A stretch of DNA of 48,139 bases from an uncultured Oscillospiraceae bacterium (GTDB lineage: Bacteria; Bacillota; Clostridia; Oscillospirales; Ruminococcaceae). The position numbers were made by a program, and so were the translations under genes. The notes below the pieces were generated by a model that saw only the letters and a program-made list of their open reading frames with translations, did not search any database and was not told the DNA's origin. The DNA lies in contig UQSL01000005.1 of NCBI GenBank assembly GCA_900543705.1, positions 1-48,139 of the forward strand. The letters are read 5' to 3'. This document shows, one piece after another, positions 33,858 to 42,106 of this stretch (positions are counted from its first letter, which is position 1; every line of letters starts with the position of its first letter).

Positions 33858-35112
33858 GTCCGTCACCTTCCTCCTGTGTTTTCTCCTGCTTCAGGTGTTC
33901 CTTGGCATCCCTGAGATAGGAGAGCAAATCAATTCTGGATGGGCAGACATAGGAGCAGGCCCCGCATTCAATACAGCTGTCGAGCAGGTATTCCTGGCAT
34001 TCCTTATATTGGCCCGCCTTACTCAGCATGTATAGATAATATGGCATCAGGTGCGCCGGGCATGCATCCATACAGTGAGCGCAGCCCATACATTCAAAAT
34101 GCGTCTTACGCGGCGAGCGCAGCACCGTAATCCCCTTGGTTGCATGCCCGACCGGGATTTCACTGTTGATGACGGAAACGCCGTTCATGGACCCGGCAAT
34201 GGCGATTGTATCCGGCTTGTATTTGATTTTGCAGACTTCCAGCACTGCGCCGATTGGGGTGCCGATTGGCACTTCCACATTCATAGGTGTTTTCAGGCAA
34301 TTGCCGGAAACGGTGATAATCGCCGTGTGGTGAGGAATCTCCAGACAAACCGCCCGATAAAGATGGTACAGTGCGCCGGCGCCTAAAAACAAAGTCGGCT
34401 GTTCGGCTTCCGCCTTTTCCTGCATCGTATAACGCACCGGGTACTTGCCCCTGACACGCTCCACCGGGATGTCTTCAAACTGTTTTGGAAACTGGTAGCC
34501 GAGTTCCATGTCCCGGATATAGACGCAGATGCTCTTTTCCTTTGCAGAAAGTGCGTTTGCCGCAATCTTCAGCCCCTTGACCACTTCCTCAGAGTGGTAT
34601 CGCAAAACGGCCATCGCCGCACTCTGGTAGGGTTCATCCTCCACCGCATCGGCGACGACTCGGGTCACACCCCGTGCTTTTGCCTCTTCCAGTTTGTCGG
34701 CGACAGGCCGTCCATCAAGCTCACAGATCACGCCGAATCTGCGAGCAAGCTCAATAATCTTTTCAAAACGCACTCCATCGGCGCCCCGTTTTTCACTTTC
34801 CTCAAATTCGGAGATAATCGAATCGATCTTCGTGATTCTCGCACATCTAGTCTGTCCAAGATAAGGGAGGTCGAGAGTGATTTCCTCCTTGAAAAAGCCA
34901 TTGATGGAGGGGTAAAAATAATCTCCGTTTGCTTCATTTTGAAAAAAAGGCTGCTCCTTAAACACGTTGAACCCCTGCTCAAAGAGCAGTTTAGCGGAAG
35001 GAATCAGCGGAATATATAGATACTCCGGGTCGTCCATTTTGAAAATCCCGGAGGAAAATGCAGGTTCTTTGTACTGGGTCGGCATGATACCGCGCTGGTT
35101 GCCCATAATCAT
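33847..35112 (-). CDS. rnfC: RnfC-like iron-sulfur protein lacking the glycine-rich NADH/FMN motif
   Basis: The 421-residue protein ends in a ferredoxin-like domain with two complete 4Fe-4S motifs (CMGCAHCMDACP and CIECGACSYVCP). A SLBB-like region (GNCLKTPMNVEVPIGTPIGA) precedes it. In canonical RnfC a GLGGAGFPTHVK-like loop binds the nucleotide/flavin and NGAECEPY follows. Here the matching stretch reads FGVICELDGRPVADK (residues 126-140) and ADAVEDEPY. The N-terminal HxSVSGTV-type barrel motif is also replaced. GAGGTGA precedes the ATG. It heads the C-D-E-A-DUF4015 operon; rnfG and rnfB are absent. Confidence 0.82.
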   Translation of the reverse strand: MIMGNQRGIMPTQYKEPAFSSGIFKMDDPEYLYIPLIPSAKLLFEQGFNVFKEQPFFQNEANGDYFYPSINGFFKEEITLDLPYLGQTRCARITKIDSIISEFEESEKRGADGVRFEKIIELARRFGVICELDGRPVADKLEEAKARGVTRVVADAVEDEPYQSAAMAVLRYHSEEVVKGLKIAANALSAKEKSICVYIRDMELGYQFPKQFEDIPVERVRGKYPVRYTMQEKAEAEQPTLFLGAGALYHLYRAVCLEIPHHTAIITVSGNCLKTPMNVEVPIGTPIGAVLEVCKIKYKPDTIAIAGSMNGVSVINSEIPVGHATKGITVLRSPRKTHFECMGCAHCMDACPAHLMPYYLYMLSKAGQYKECQEYLLDSCIECGACSYVCPSRIDLLSYLRDAKEHLKQEKTQEEGDGHES

Positions 35113-35221
35113 ATTATCTGCTCACCTCTCGTTGCGGGCCGCCGAGTGTGCGGCCCATACTCTATGAAAATCACTGCGCCGTACCGCACGCACACGGCCG
35201 CGCATAAGGAGTCGATTGCAC

Positions 35222-35785
35222 TTGAAAATTGAATGTATCGGCCAAAACAGCATGAAAGCAACGCTCACCAAGGCGGATATGGAGCGCTACCACGTCACCT
35301 ATGAGGAGCTCAGCAGTGAGAGCCGTGCGACCAAAAATCTGATCTTATCCATTTTAACCCGGGCCAAACTACAAACCGGGTTTGACGCTTCGAGTGGAAA
35401 ACTGCTTGTGGAAGTGTACCCAAGTGAAGACGGCGGCTGCATCTTTGCCTTTACTGTGCTGAGTACTTCCTATCCCCATGCACAAAACCCGGAAAACCCC
35501 CTGGTCTTTGCCTTTGAGGAAATCGATCCGCTCTTTTCCTGCTGCCGCCGCGCCAAGGAAGAACTGCTCTCCTCCATTCGCGAAAGTTCCCTGTACCAGA
35601 CAAAGGGCGGTTATGTACTGCTTGTCTTACCAAATAGCGGCTGTTCCGGGCAGATTTCCAGGCTGCTGCTGGAATACGCAAAACCGCTCAAAAGCGGAAA
35701 ATATGTCAAAGCCTATTACGAGGAGCATGCCAAGCCGCTCATTGAAGAACGAGCCGTTTCCCTGCTCGCCTCCTGTACTGGATAG
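35222..35785 (+). CDS. MecA-like adaptor protein
   Basis: A 187-residue protein with the MecA layout: an N-terminal substrate-recognition domain (MKIECIGQNSMKATLTKADM, ERYHVTYEELSS, FDASSGKLLVEVYP), an acidic/cysteine-bearing linker, and a C-terminal domain that docks on ClpC (GGYVLLVLPNSGCSGQISR, AYYEEHAKPLIEERAVS). MecA delivers substrates such as ComK to ClpCP and acts as a stress adaptor. The TTG at 35222 has AAGGAG 10 bases upstream and is preferred to the TTG at 35216. Divergent from the Rnf-like operon, and convergent with rpe with only 3 bases between stops. Confidence 0.82.
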   Translation: MKIECIGQNSMKATLTKADMERYHVTYEELSSESRATKNLILSILTRAKLQTGFDASSGKLLVEVYPSEDGGCIFAFTVLSTSYPHAQNPENPLVFAFEEIDPLFSCCRRAKEELLSSIRESSLYQTKGGYVLLVLPNSGCSGQISRLLLEYAKPLKSGKYVKAYYEEHAKPLIEERAVSLLASCTG

Positions 35786-35788
35786 TGT

Positions 35789-36460
35789 TTAGCCGCGGAA
35801 GGATTCTTTGGCTATCCGCGTAAGCTCCTCCACTGCGTCGCGGTAGTCGGTTTTGGAGAACAGCGCGGAGCCCGCAACGAGGACATTTGCCCCTGCCTTG
35901 CACACAGTCCGAGCAGTTTTGGCAGAGATTCCGCCGTCCACCTCGATGTCGAGGGCAACGCCCTGCTGCTTGGCAAGCTCATACAGCTCGGCCACTTTTG
36001 TGACCGGGCCTTCCATAAACTTCTGTCCGCCAAAACCGGGCTCCACGGTCATCACCAGCGCCATCTCGATATCCCCAAGATATGGGACAATGACGCTTGC
36101 CGGGGTTGCCGGTTTGACTGCAAGGCCCGCCGCCTTGCCAAAGGAGTGGATTTTGTCAATCGTCGCGCGAATATCGCTGTCACATTCCGCGTGAATGGTG
36201 ATAAGATCCGCTCCTGCTGTTACATAGTCCTCCACATAGCGAAGCGGATCGGAAATCATCAGGTGTACGTCAAAGCGCGCATGGGTGTGCTTCCGCAGAG
36301 CGGAAATCACACAGGGGCCCATGGAGATATTCGGCACAAAATGCCCGTCCATTACATCCAGATGGAGAAGCGCCGCGCCCGCTGTATCCATTGCACGAAC
36401 CTCATCGGCCAGGCATGAAAAATCCGCAGCCAACAGGGAAGGTGAAATCTGTATTTCCAT
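35789..36460 (-). CDS. rpe: Ribulose-phosphate 3-epimerase
   Basis: Rpe interconverts ribulose 5-phosphate and xylulose 5-phosphate in the pentose phosphate pathway. The 223-residue TIM barrel shows SPSLLAADFSCLADEV, LHLDVMDGHFVPN (metal-binding His and catalytic Asp), FDVHLMISDP, VMTVEPGFGGQKF and IEVDGGIS. The ATG at 36460 follows GGAGG by 7 bases; the 15 residues available upstream are not family-like. It is not in the usual rsgA/stk neighbourhood. Confidence 0.96.
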   Translation of the reverse strand: MEIQISPSLLAADFSCLADEVRAMDTAGAALLHLDVMDGHFVPNISMGPCVISALRKHTHARFDVHLMISDPLRYVEDYVTAGADLITIHAECDSDIRATIDKIHSFGKAAGLAVKPATPASVIVPYLGDIEMALVMTVEPGFGGQKFMEGPVTKVAELYELAKQQGVALDIEVDGGISAKTARTVCKAGANVLVAGSALFSKTDYRDAVEELTRIAKESFRG

Positions 36461-36701
36461 GGTGAGACCTCCAAATTGCCCACAAGCGGACACTGATTCT
36501 TTCAAGTATAAGGATGCAAACTGCCGTGCCTTCGGTTTCTGTCATGGACAGACGGTCTTTTTCATGGCAGCGAAAGTCTGCCAAAAAAACACGGATTTGA
36601 TGACTTATCTGCGCTTTTTCGCGAAACTGATAAATAATCATATCTATTTTAAACCAATTGAACAAAAAGGTCAATAAAACCCAAAGGTTTCAGCGGAACT
36701 C

Positions 36702-36730
36702 TTTGCAAAATGTTTTCTTTATGATACAAT
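36702..36730 (+). promoter_or_regulatory. Promoter of the aldo/keto reductase
   Basis: TTTGCA (36702-36707), 17 bases, TACAAT (36725-36730), 47 bases before the start codon. The rest of 36461-36701 shows only a small GGCAG / CTGCC hairpin in the rpe upstream region. Confidence 0.55.
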
Positions 36731-36776
36731 TTATTTAGAAATATTCAAAATAAAGGGTAAAGGCAGGGAAATTATT

Positions 36777-37907
36777 ATGGATAAACGCCAATTTGACCGT
36801 CTTGATTCCAAACTGTCCCGTCTGGCTTTCGGCTGTATGCGACTCCCGAAAACATCGGAAGGCAAAATCGACTATCCCGCCGCGCAGGAAATGGTGGATT
36901 ACGCTATGGCCCATGGCCTGAATTATTTCGACACCGCCTATGTCTATCATGACCAGGATTCGGAGAATTTCGTCGGCCAGGCGCTGAAAAAATATGACAG
37001 AAGCTCTTTTTATGTGGCGACCAAGCTCCCTCTTTGGCTGTGTGAAACCAAGGAGGATATGGAACGCATCTTCAACGAACATCTGGAACGCCTGCAGATG
37101 GATTACATAGACTTCTATCTTCTGCACTCTACCAATCGCGGTGTGTACCCGAAATGGGAGAAGCTCGGCGCCTACGAGTTTATGGAGCAGAAGAAAAAAG
37201 AGGGAAAAATCCGCAACATCGGCTTTTCCTTCCATGCGGACAAGGAACTGTTGGAGGAAATCCTCTCCTCTCACCATTGGGATTTCTGCCAGCTGCAGAT
37301 AAACTACCTCGACTGGCACAATGGAGACGCGAAAGAGCTCTATGAGCTGACCGTCAAGCATGACGTCCCCGTCATGGTTATGGAGCCGGTCCGCGGCGGC
37401 TACCTCTCCTCCTTTGCCCCGGCGGTGGAAGCCCCGATGAAAGCCTACAACCCGGACCTCTCGGTTTCCGCCTGGGCGCTTCGCTGGGTCGCTTCCCTGC
37501 CGAATGTAGCCATTGTCCTCAGCGGCATGTCCGACATGCAGCAGATGCAGGACAACGTAGCTACTTTCACAAATTTCAAGCCAATGAACGACGAGGAATA
37601 CAAGGTGATTGACACGGTACTCTCAGAGCTTGATAAAATCAAACCAATCCCCTGCACTGGATGCCGTTACTGCATGGACTGCACGAACGGCGTTGATATC
37701 CCGGCTGCGTTTGCCGCATATAACGACTACAAAAAAACGGAAAATAAACAGCTCATCCTCAGCCGGTACTTCAACGCGAACAATGAGTCGAAACTCGCTT
37801 CCCACTGTATCGCATGCGGTGCTTGCACCCCGCAGTGCCCGCAGCACATCAATATTCCGGAGGAGCTCGCCAGAGTGACAAAGGAACTCGAAGCACTCAA
37901 AGGTTAA
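36777..37907 (+). CDS. Aldo/keto reductase with C-terminal 4Fe-4S domain
   Basis: A 376-residue fusion: a TIM-barrel aldo/keto reductase (residues 1-280), with Asp and Tyr of YFDTAYVYH, Lys of VATKLPLW and His of FYLLHS forming the catalytic set. It is followed by a ferredoxin-like domain with CTGCRYCMDC and CIACGACTPQCP motifs. Such proteins are common in anaerobes and probably pass electrons between ferredoxin and a carbonyl substrate; no substrate is known. The gene is monocistronic between its own promoter and a strong hairpin. Confidence 0.92.
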   Translation: MDKRQFDRLDSKLSRLAFGCMRLPKTSEGKIDYPAAQEMVDYAMAHGLNYFDTAYVYHDQDSENFVGQALKKYDRSSFYVATKLPLWLCETKEDMERIFNEHLERLQMDYIDFYLLHSTNRGVYPKWEKLGAYEFMEQKKKEGKIRNIGFSFHADKELLEEILSSHHWDFCQLQINYLDWHNGDAKELYELTVKHDVPVMVMEPVRGGYLSSFAPAVEAPMKAYNPDLSVSAWALRWVASLPNVAIVLSGMSDMQQMQDNVATFTNFKPMNDEEYKVIDTVLSELDKIKPIPCTGCRYCMDCTNGVDIPAAFAAYNDYKKTENKQLILSRYFNANNESKLASHCIACGACTPQCPQHINIPEELARVTKELEALKG

Positions 37908-37950
37908 TTTACGCTGATTTCCATTTTCCGTATATTTCTCAGACTGAATC

Positions 37951-37987
37951 ATAGGAGGCGTCTCCGTTTTACGGAGGCGCCTCCTAT
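37951..37987 (+). terminator. Terminator after the aldo/keto reductase
   Basis: A 17-bp stem with one G-U pair (ATAGGAGGCGTCTCCGT / ACGGAGGCGCCTCCTAT) and a TTT loop. The following tract (TCTGTATCTT) is only moderately T-rich. Confidence 0.75.
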
Positions 37988-38744
37988 TCTGTATCTTCCC
38001 GGGGGAATTTTAAGCGCGCTTTGCCGTCAAAGCGTAAACAATCTGCTTTCGACCGGCCTGCACTATGGGCGTGTGTACCGGCGTTTGAATCAAATGCCAC
38101 CCTCTGTGCTGCAAAAAAACGCGCGGGCTTTTGCGGCAACACCCCGCTGTGTGGGATATCTCCGTCATAGAACCATGAAAACAGGAGCCGGCCCGGCCCT
38201 CTTTCGAACCGGGCCTTCGGACATCCTGTTCGGCATGCCCTTTTTATCCTATGCGCTGGAAGGTTCCTTTGTCCATCCCGTAAACCTGCCGCTTTTGATC
38301 TTTCGCGTTCTTTTGAGGCTTTTGCCGATAAGCTAGCGCTCAAAAGTCTTAAGAAAGTCTTCGAAAAATTTCTTTTGCACTCTTTGGATCGATTACTTTC
38401 TTCGACCGTAACTGGGAATGCTACCGTTCTCAAAAGCCCCTTGAACAAAACCATCCGATTGTGAAAGAGGTCTGAGTGAGACTTCACCGGAAGGCTGTAT
38501 CACACCAAGCCAGGATGAGTTTGTCAGGCTGATTATCTTTTGATTCTCCATGCCGGTCTGTGCAAACAGGGACTTTGGCATAAATTTTGAATTTTAAGCA
38601 TAGTTTTGGGCATTATAAAATGAGTTCCGATCAAAACGGGAGAGCGAACCTTGTCCGGCGCCAATACCGCCCCGAGGGAAAGCCCGCAGAGACCGGCCGG
38701 TTCACGAACGGCACTACAGCACCCGGCAAAGGTCTCCGCCCCTG
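37988..38744 (-). repeat. Gene-less block, possible dispersed repeat
   Basis: No recognisable gene occupies these 757 bases. A minus-strand open frame of 167 codons (37984-38487) has a biased, Arg/Ser/Phe-rich composition, no ribosome site, and no domain. It resembles the spurious frames that arise from intergenic repeats in this bacterial group. Internal inverted repeats include GGCCCGG / CCGGGCC (about 38191-38216) and AAAGTCTT / AAGAAAGTCTT copies. The call as a repeat is inference; only one copy is in the window. Confidence 0.25.
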
Positions 38745-39689
38745 TTACAGGATATATCCGATTACCATGACCATCAATGGGATCGTCAACACCGACAGCA
38801 CCGTGGAAATCGCAATGATTTTTGAGGCATACAGCGCATCCCCGCCGTATTTCGCCGCAAGCATGGAGGTCGCGGCGGCAGCCGGGCAGGCCATTGCAAT
38901 GAAATTGGCAAGATAAACCAGGGAATCCGAGGGAATCAGCAGATACATCGGGATCATAAGAAGCGGGAACGCAATCAGGCGAATAAACGAGGTGTAATAG
39001 ATTCTCCACTCCTTGAGTGCACGCAGGATATTTGCCCGTGCAATATAGGTACCGATGATAATCATGGCAAGCGGAGTATTCAGGTTGGCAATATGCCCTA
39101 CCGCCTGACCGAGTGCATCAGGAAGAGAGAGCGGGGTAAAGAAGATGAGAAACCCAATCAAAATCCCGATAACACCTGGGTTGAGTAATAGCTGCTTGGC
39201 AAGTTCTTTCGGCTTGACAGGCCCTTCCCGGTGGCCCCGGATGGCGGAAACACCTTGTGTCCAAAGGAATATGTTGAACAAAGCGATAAACGCGGAGCCG
39301 TAAAAGACGCCCTCATCCCCAAGTACTGAGAGAATCAGAGGGATTCCCATGAATCCGGAATTGGTGTAGATGCTGCATACCCGGTCAATGTGATATTTCC
39401 CCGGGTTTTTCCTACTGAACAAAAACCGGGAAAGCAGAATCATTACCACATGGGAGATTATCGCATAAAGAAAGGCAATCCCGAGATTTTTTGCCAGCGT
39501 CGGGTTAAAGTCCTGGTTATAGGCTTGAATGATGACCGCCGGGGATACAATCAACAGGACAATATCCGTCATCTGTTTGATTCCCCGCCTTGTGACCAGT
39601 CCCACCTTATCACAGATATATCCCACCGCGATCAACAAAAACATCACGATGACCTGTGTCAGTACCTTTGATGCTAGCTCCACTCTCAA
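38745..39689 (-). CDS. AEC-family permease
   Basis: A 314-residue membrane protein with about ten hydrophobic segments in two halves, matching the auxin efflux carrier family (GYICDKVGLVTRRGIKQM, YTNSGFMGIPLI, NTPLAMIIIGTYIAR, MACPAAAATSMLAAKYGG). Bacterial members export or import organic acids such as malate or malonate; substrate unknown. It stands alone on the minus strand. Confidence 0.88.
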   Translation of the reverse strand: MRVELASKVLTQVIVMFLLIAVGYICDKVGLVTRRGIKQMTDIVLLIVSPAVIIQAYNQDFNPTLAKNLGIAFLYAIISHVVMILLSRFLFSRKNPGKYHIDRVCSIYTNSGFMGIPLILSVLGDEGVFYGSAFIALFNIFLWTQGVSAIRGHREGPVKPKELAKQLLLNPGVIGILIGFLIFFTPLSLPDALGQAVGHIANLNTPLAMIIIGTYIARANILRALKEWRIYYTSFIRLIAFPLLMIPMYLLIPSDSLVYLANFIAMACPAAAATSMLAAKYGGDALYASKIIAISTVLSVLTIPLMVMVIGYIL

Positions 39690-39973
39690 AACCCCTTTTT
39701 TGAAAACGCGGCAGCGCTTCCCTTTTCCCCTGCATGGCCGATCACCAGCCGCACAATCTTATATAGGATTTATCATACCCCACTCAAAGGGGAATCGCAA
39801 CCGTCAGAGCAAACAGAAATTTTTCCTCTTTACTACCGAAAAACATAATCTAATAACGATTTCTGTATGCCTTTTTTCTCCGGCAATTTACCGTTAGAAA
39901 ATTTTGGAAATAAAGAAAGTTTTCACCAGAACGGTTTACAGCTGACGGTTTCGTCAGCCTGGATTTTTCCCAA
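39690..39973. other. Intergenic region upstream of the SpoIIQ-like gene
   Basis: No gene seen. It contains a perfect 7-bp hairpin GCTGACG-GTTT-CGTCAGC (39941-39958) followed by GGATTTTT, a possible terminator or leader element. The upstream part should hold the promoter of the minus-strand AEC gene; I could not pick it with confidence. Confidence 0.3.
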
Positions 39974-40005
39974 GTGAATAAAGGCCGGTAAAACCGAAAA
40001 TACTG
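39974..40005 (+). promoter_or_regulatory. Possible sigma-F promoter of the SpoIIQ-like gene
   Basis: GTGAATA (39974-39980), 15 bases, then GAAAATACTG, which fits the sigma-F -10 pattern GGNNANANTN except at its second position. spoIIQ is a sigma-F gene in Bacillus, so the location is consistent. Confidence 0.35.
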
Positions 40006-40071
40006 ATAGTACACATCCATTGCAACGATATTTTTATCTCTACAATAAAACAGCTTGCGGAGGAAGGAACT

Positions 40072-40875
40072 ATGAACAGTAGAAATCCAAAATCAAAATT
40101 TGCAAAATTTCTGACTGGGAAGGGCTTTTACATGGTACTTGCAGCCTGTCTGGTTGGAACAGGAGCAGCGGCCTGGGTTGCTGTCCAGCAGACAACCGAC
40201 CGACTGACCAGTCCGAATAATCCAGACCAGACGCCAAGCAGCAGCCAGGTCCAGTCAGTACAAAGTGAACCGGAAAGAGGTGTTTCAAGATTAGAGGAAG
40301 CAGGAAAAACAGTGGAGGGAGTCCCGACCGAGTCATCGACATCGTCGTCCTCTCAGTCAAAGCCGTCATCCTCCTCATCGCAATCATCAGCACAGCAGGG
40401 CCAGTCATCCGCGCAATCCGGCACATCCGCACAGCAGACGGCGCAGGAAGAATCGCAAGAACTGCAGTTCATGTTGCCCGCATCTGGTGATGTGCTCCAG
40501 ACCTTCAGCGCAGGAAAACTCGTCAAATCCAAGACGCTCGGTGACTGGAGAACCCATAACGGCGTTGACATCGTGGCCGAGGCCGGTACCCCCATTAAAT
40601 CGGTTGCAAACGGCACCGTCACAAAGATTGAAAACGACGGCATGTGGGGCACAGTTATCGAAGTCACCCATGAGGGAGGACTTGTCAGTGTCTACAAGGG
40701 CCTGAGCGATGCCATGAGCGTCAAAGAAGGACAGGAGGTCGAAATCGGCCAGGTTATCGGCGCGGTCGCTCCGAACTTTAAGGCAGAATTAGCAGACGGA
40801 GCCCATCTCCATTTTGAGCTCAAACAGGACGGCGAATATGTCGACCCTCTCACCACCATGGATAAGGTACAATAA
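40072..40875 (+). CDS. spoIIQ: SpoIIQ-like M23 (LytM) peptidase-fold protein
   Basis: A 267-residue protein: one membrane segment (about 18-38), a Ser/Gln-rich extracytoplasmic spacer (about 50-128), then a LytM domain (about 130-262). His162 and Asp166 (THNGVDI) and His245/His247 (HLHFEL) complete the zinc site. B. subtilis SpoIIQ lacks one of these residues, whereas clostridial SpoIIQ keeps them. In the forespore membrane SpoIIQ interlocks with mother-cell SpoIIIAH across the septal space. GGAGG is 10 bases before the ATG. A housekeeping M23 endopeptidase is the alternative, but length, architecture and the possible sigma-F promoter favour SpoIIQ. Confidence 0.78.
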   Translation: MNSRNPKSKFAKFLTGKGFYMVLAACLVGTGAAAWVAVQQTTDRLTSPNNPDQTPSSSQVQSVQSEPERGVSRLEEAGKTVEGVPTESSTSSSSQSKPSSSSSQSSAQQGQSSAQSGTSAQQTAQEESQELQFMLPASGDVLQTFSAGKLVKSKTLGDWRTHNGVDIVAEAGTPIKSVANGTVTKIENDGMWGTVIEVTHEGGLVSVYKGLSDAMSVKEGQEVEIGQVIGAVAPNFKAELADGAHLHFELKQDGEYVDPLTTMDKVQ

Positions 40876-40885
40876 GCATAACCGC

Positions 40886-40924
40886 AAAAACTGCTCGCAA
40901 ACATGTTTGCGGGCAGTTTTTCTT
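40886..40924 (+). terminator. Terminator of the SpoIIQ-like gene
   Basis: An 18-bp near-perfect palindrome (AAAAACTGCTCGCAAACA / TGTTTGCGGGCAGTTTTT, one G-U) ending in a T-run, 11 bases after the stop. Confidence 0.92.
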
Positions 40925-41410
40925 TGAGTTTATGTTGTTTTCCTCCATTCATAAATTTTTATCCAATTTATTACGATGACATTTTTACTCCTGTAATGTA
41001 TCCTGAATACCAGCCCGAACAGGAGGAAATAATCTGGTACATCTGGCATACTGTGTGAAACGGGCAAAGCAAACGCTCTTCCAAAAAAACTATCCGGGGA
41101 AAAGACAATGATAGTACGGGGAGCCGCCGGAAGAAAGATTCCACACAGCCGGGTTTTAAAAGAAAAGTCCCGTCAGCATGGATTTTCTGATAATCAGTAA
41201 GTATGAGGATTTTGTCCGCGAGCTTTACAAGGCTGGATTTTGTATGGGTTCCGCAACGACCTCCCTCCAGCAGAAGATGTATGTAACCAACTGCGGGGAA
41301 AAGCAACCGCGTTCCAAATTAGGACCGCCCTTTGGCCGGCTGGTGACCATATTCTGCCCTGTCGAGGATTTTTTCGGGGAGGAGATCCTCAGAGAGTTGG
41401 TAAAAAACGG
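40925..41410. other. Gene-poor stretch with a possible gene scrap
   Basis: No solid gene. A plus-strand frame from 41178 to 41438 starts MDFLIISKYEDFVRELYKAG and continues FCMGS. Its first 25 residues resemble the N-terminus of a clostridial family I recall (YEDFL..AGFSMGG), but the remainder does not and no ribosome site is present. It may be a decayed fragment. A minus-strand frame over 40971-41306 looks spurious. Confidence 0.25.
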
Positions 41411-41439
41411 TTTTAATGGTCTACGCAGTGTAGTATAAT
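41411..41439 (+). promoter_or_regulatory. Promoter upstream of the second nitroreductase
   Basis: A perfect TATAAT (41434-41439) with a weak TTTTAA 17 bases upstream. The resulting leader of about 125 nt contains hairpins AGGTGA / TCACCT (41449-41471), ATCGGT / ACCGAT (about 41503-41516) and CGGGG / CCCCG (about 41537-41551). Confidence 0.45.
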
Positions 41440-41569
41440 GGAATAAGAAGGTGATTACTTCGTACTCACCTGTGGCAACAGCCCCCGACTCCATGTCTGT
41501 GGGATCGGTGGACCGATGGAATACGCACTGGCTCCGGGGAATTTCCCCGAGCAGAAAGGAAGATGTCTC

Positions 41570-42073
41570 ATGTCCTTTGATGAACTCATTCGTACACGCA
41601 GGAGTATTCGTTCCTATGAGAACAAGCCCGTCCCTGACATGCTGCTTGAACAGGTATTGGAGGCAGGCAGGCTTGCCCCCTCCGCCAGCAACGCACAAAA
41701 TTGGCATTTTACCGCGGTGACAAACGACGACATGCGGCAGCGCCTGATGGCAGCCTGTTCCAACCAGAAGCAGGTCGGACAGGCACCGGTGACGCTTGTC
41801 GTCTGGGCGACGCTTGACCGCATGATGTCCTGCGGACAGTCGACCGCAAGTGTAGACTGCTCCATCGCTACGACTTTTATGATCCTCAAGGCTGCGGAGC
41901 TTGGACTTGGCACCTGTTGGCTCGGCGCATTCAACGCAACGATGGTCAAGCAGGTTTTGGGGCTGAAAGAATCCGACGTTGTAGTGGCGGTCACCCCTTT
42001 AGGCTGCCCCGCAGAACAACCGGAAGCTAGGCTGCGCAAACCGTTAGAGGAAATTTCCGATATACGCAAATAA
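41570..42073 (+). CDS. Nitroreductase-family flavoprotein, second copy
   Basis: A 167-residue FMN-dependent oxidoreductase with RTRRSIRSYENKPV, LAPSASNAQNWHF and LGTCWLGAFN, related to the product of 23503-24024 and ending in a similar CPAEQPEARLRKPLEE segment. It would reduce nitroaromatics or quinone-like compounds; the natural substrate is unknown. The ATG at 41570 follows AAAGGAAG by 7 bases. The upstream in-frame ATG at 41516 would add residues unlike the family. Convergent with the VOC gene, sharing one terminator. Confidence 0.88.
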   Translation: MSFDELIRTRRSIRSYENKPVPDMLLEQVLEAGRLAPSASNAQNWHFTAVTNDDMRQRLMAACSNQKQVGQAPVTLVVWATLDRMMSCGQSTASVDCSIATTFMILKAAELGLGTCWLGAFNATMVKQVLGLKESDVVVAVTPLGCPAEQPEARLRKPLEEISDIRK

Positions 42074-42074
42074 C

Positions 42075-42106
42075 AAAACACGGGAGTCTATGGCTCCCGT
42101 GTTTTC
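42075..42106. terminator. Shared bidirectional terminator overlapping the VOC stop codon
   Basis: A perfect 12-bp stem (AAAACACGGGAG / CTCCCGTGTTTT). The VOC stop codon (TAG, 42088-42090 on the minus strand) lies in the loop, so the stem's right arm encodes the last codons of the VOC protein. U-runs exist on both strands. Confidence 0.88.

Noticed and set aside
38533..39009. Minus-strand 158-codon open frame at the end of the AEC gene
   Set aside because: Mostly a shadow of the permease gene in another frame; Cys/Gly/His-rich without pattern.
40971..41306. Minus-strand 111-codon open frame
   Set aside because: No ribosome site and no domain; lies in a gene-poor stretch with a possible remnant on the other strand.
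41490..41530. T-box or cobalamin element suggested by GGTGGACC
   Set aside because: The T-box core needs GGTGG-N-ACC and a specifier stem, and the downstream gene is a nitroreductase; no B12-box is present.
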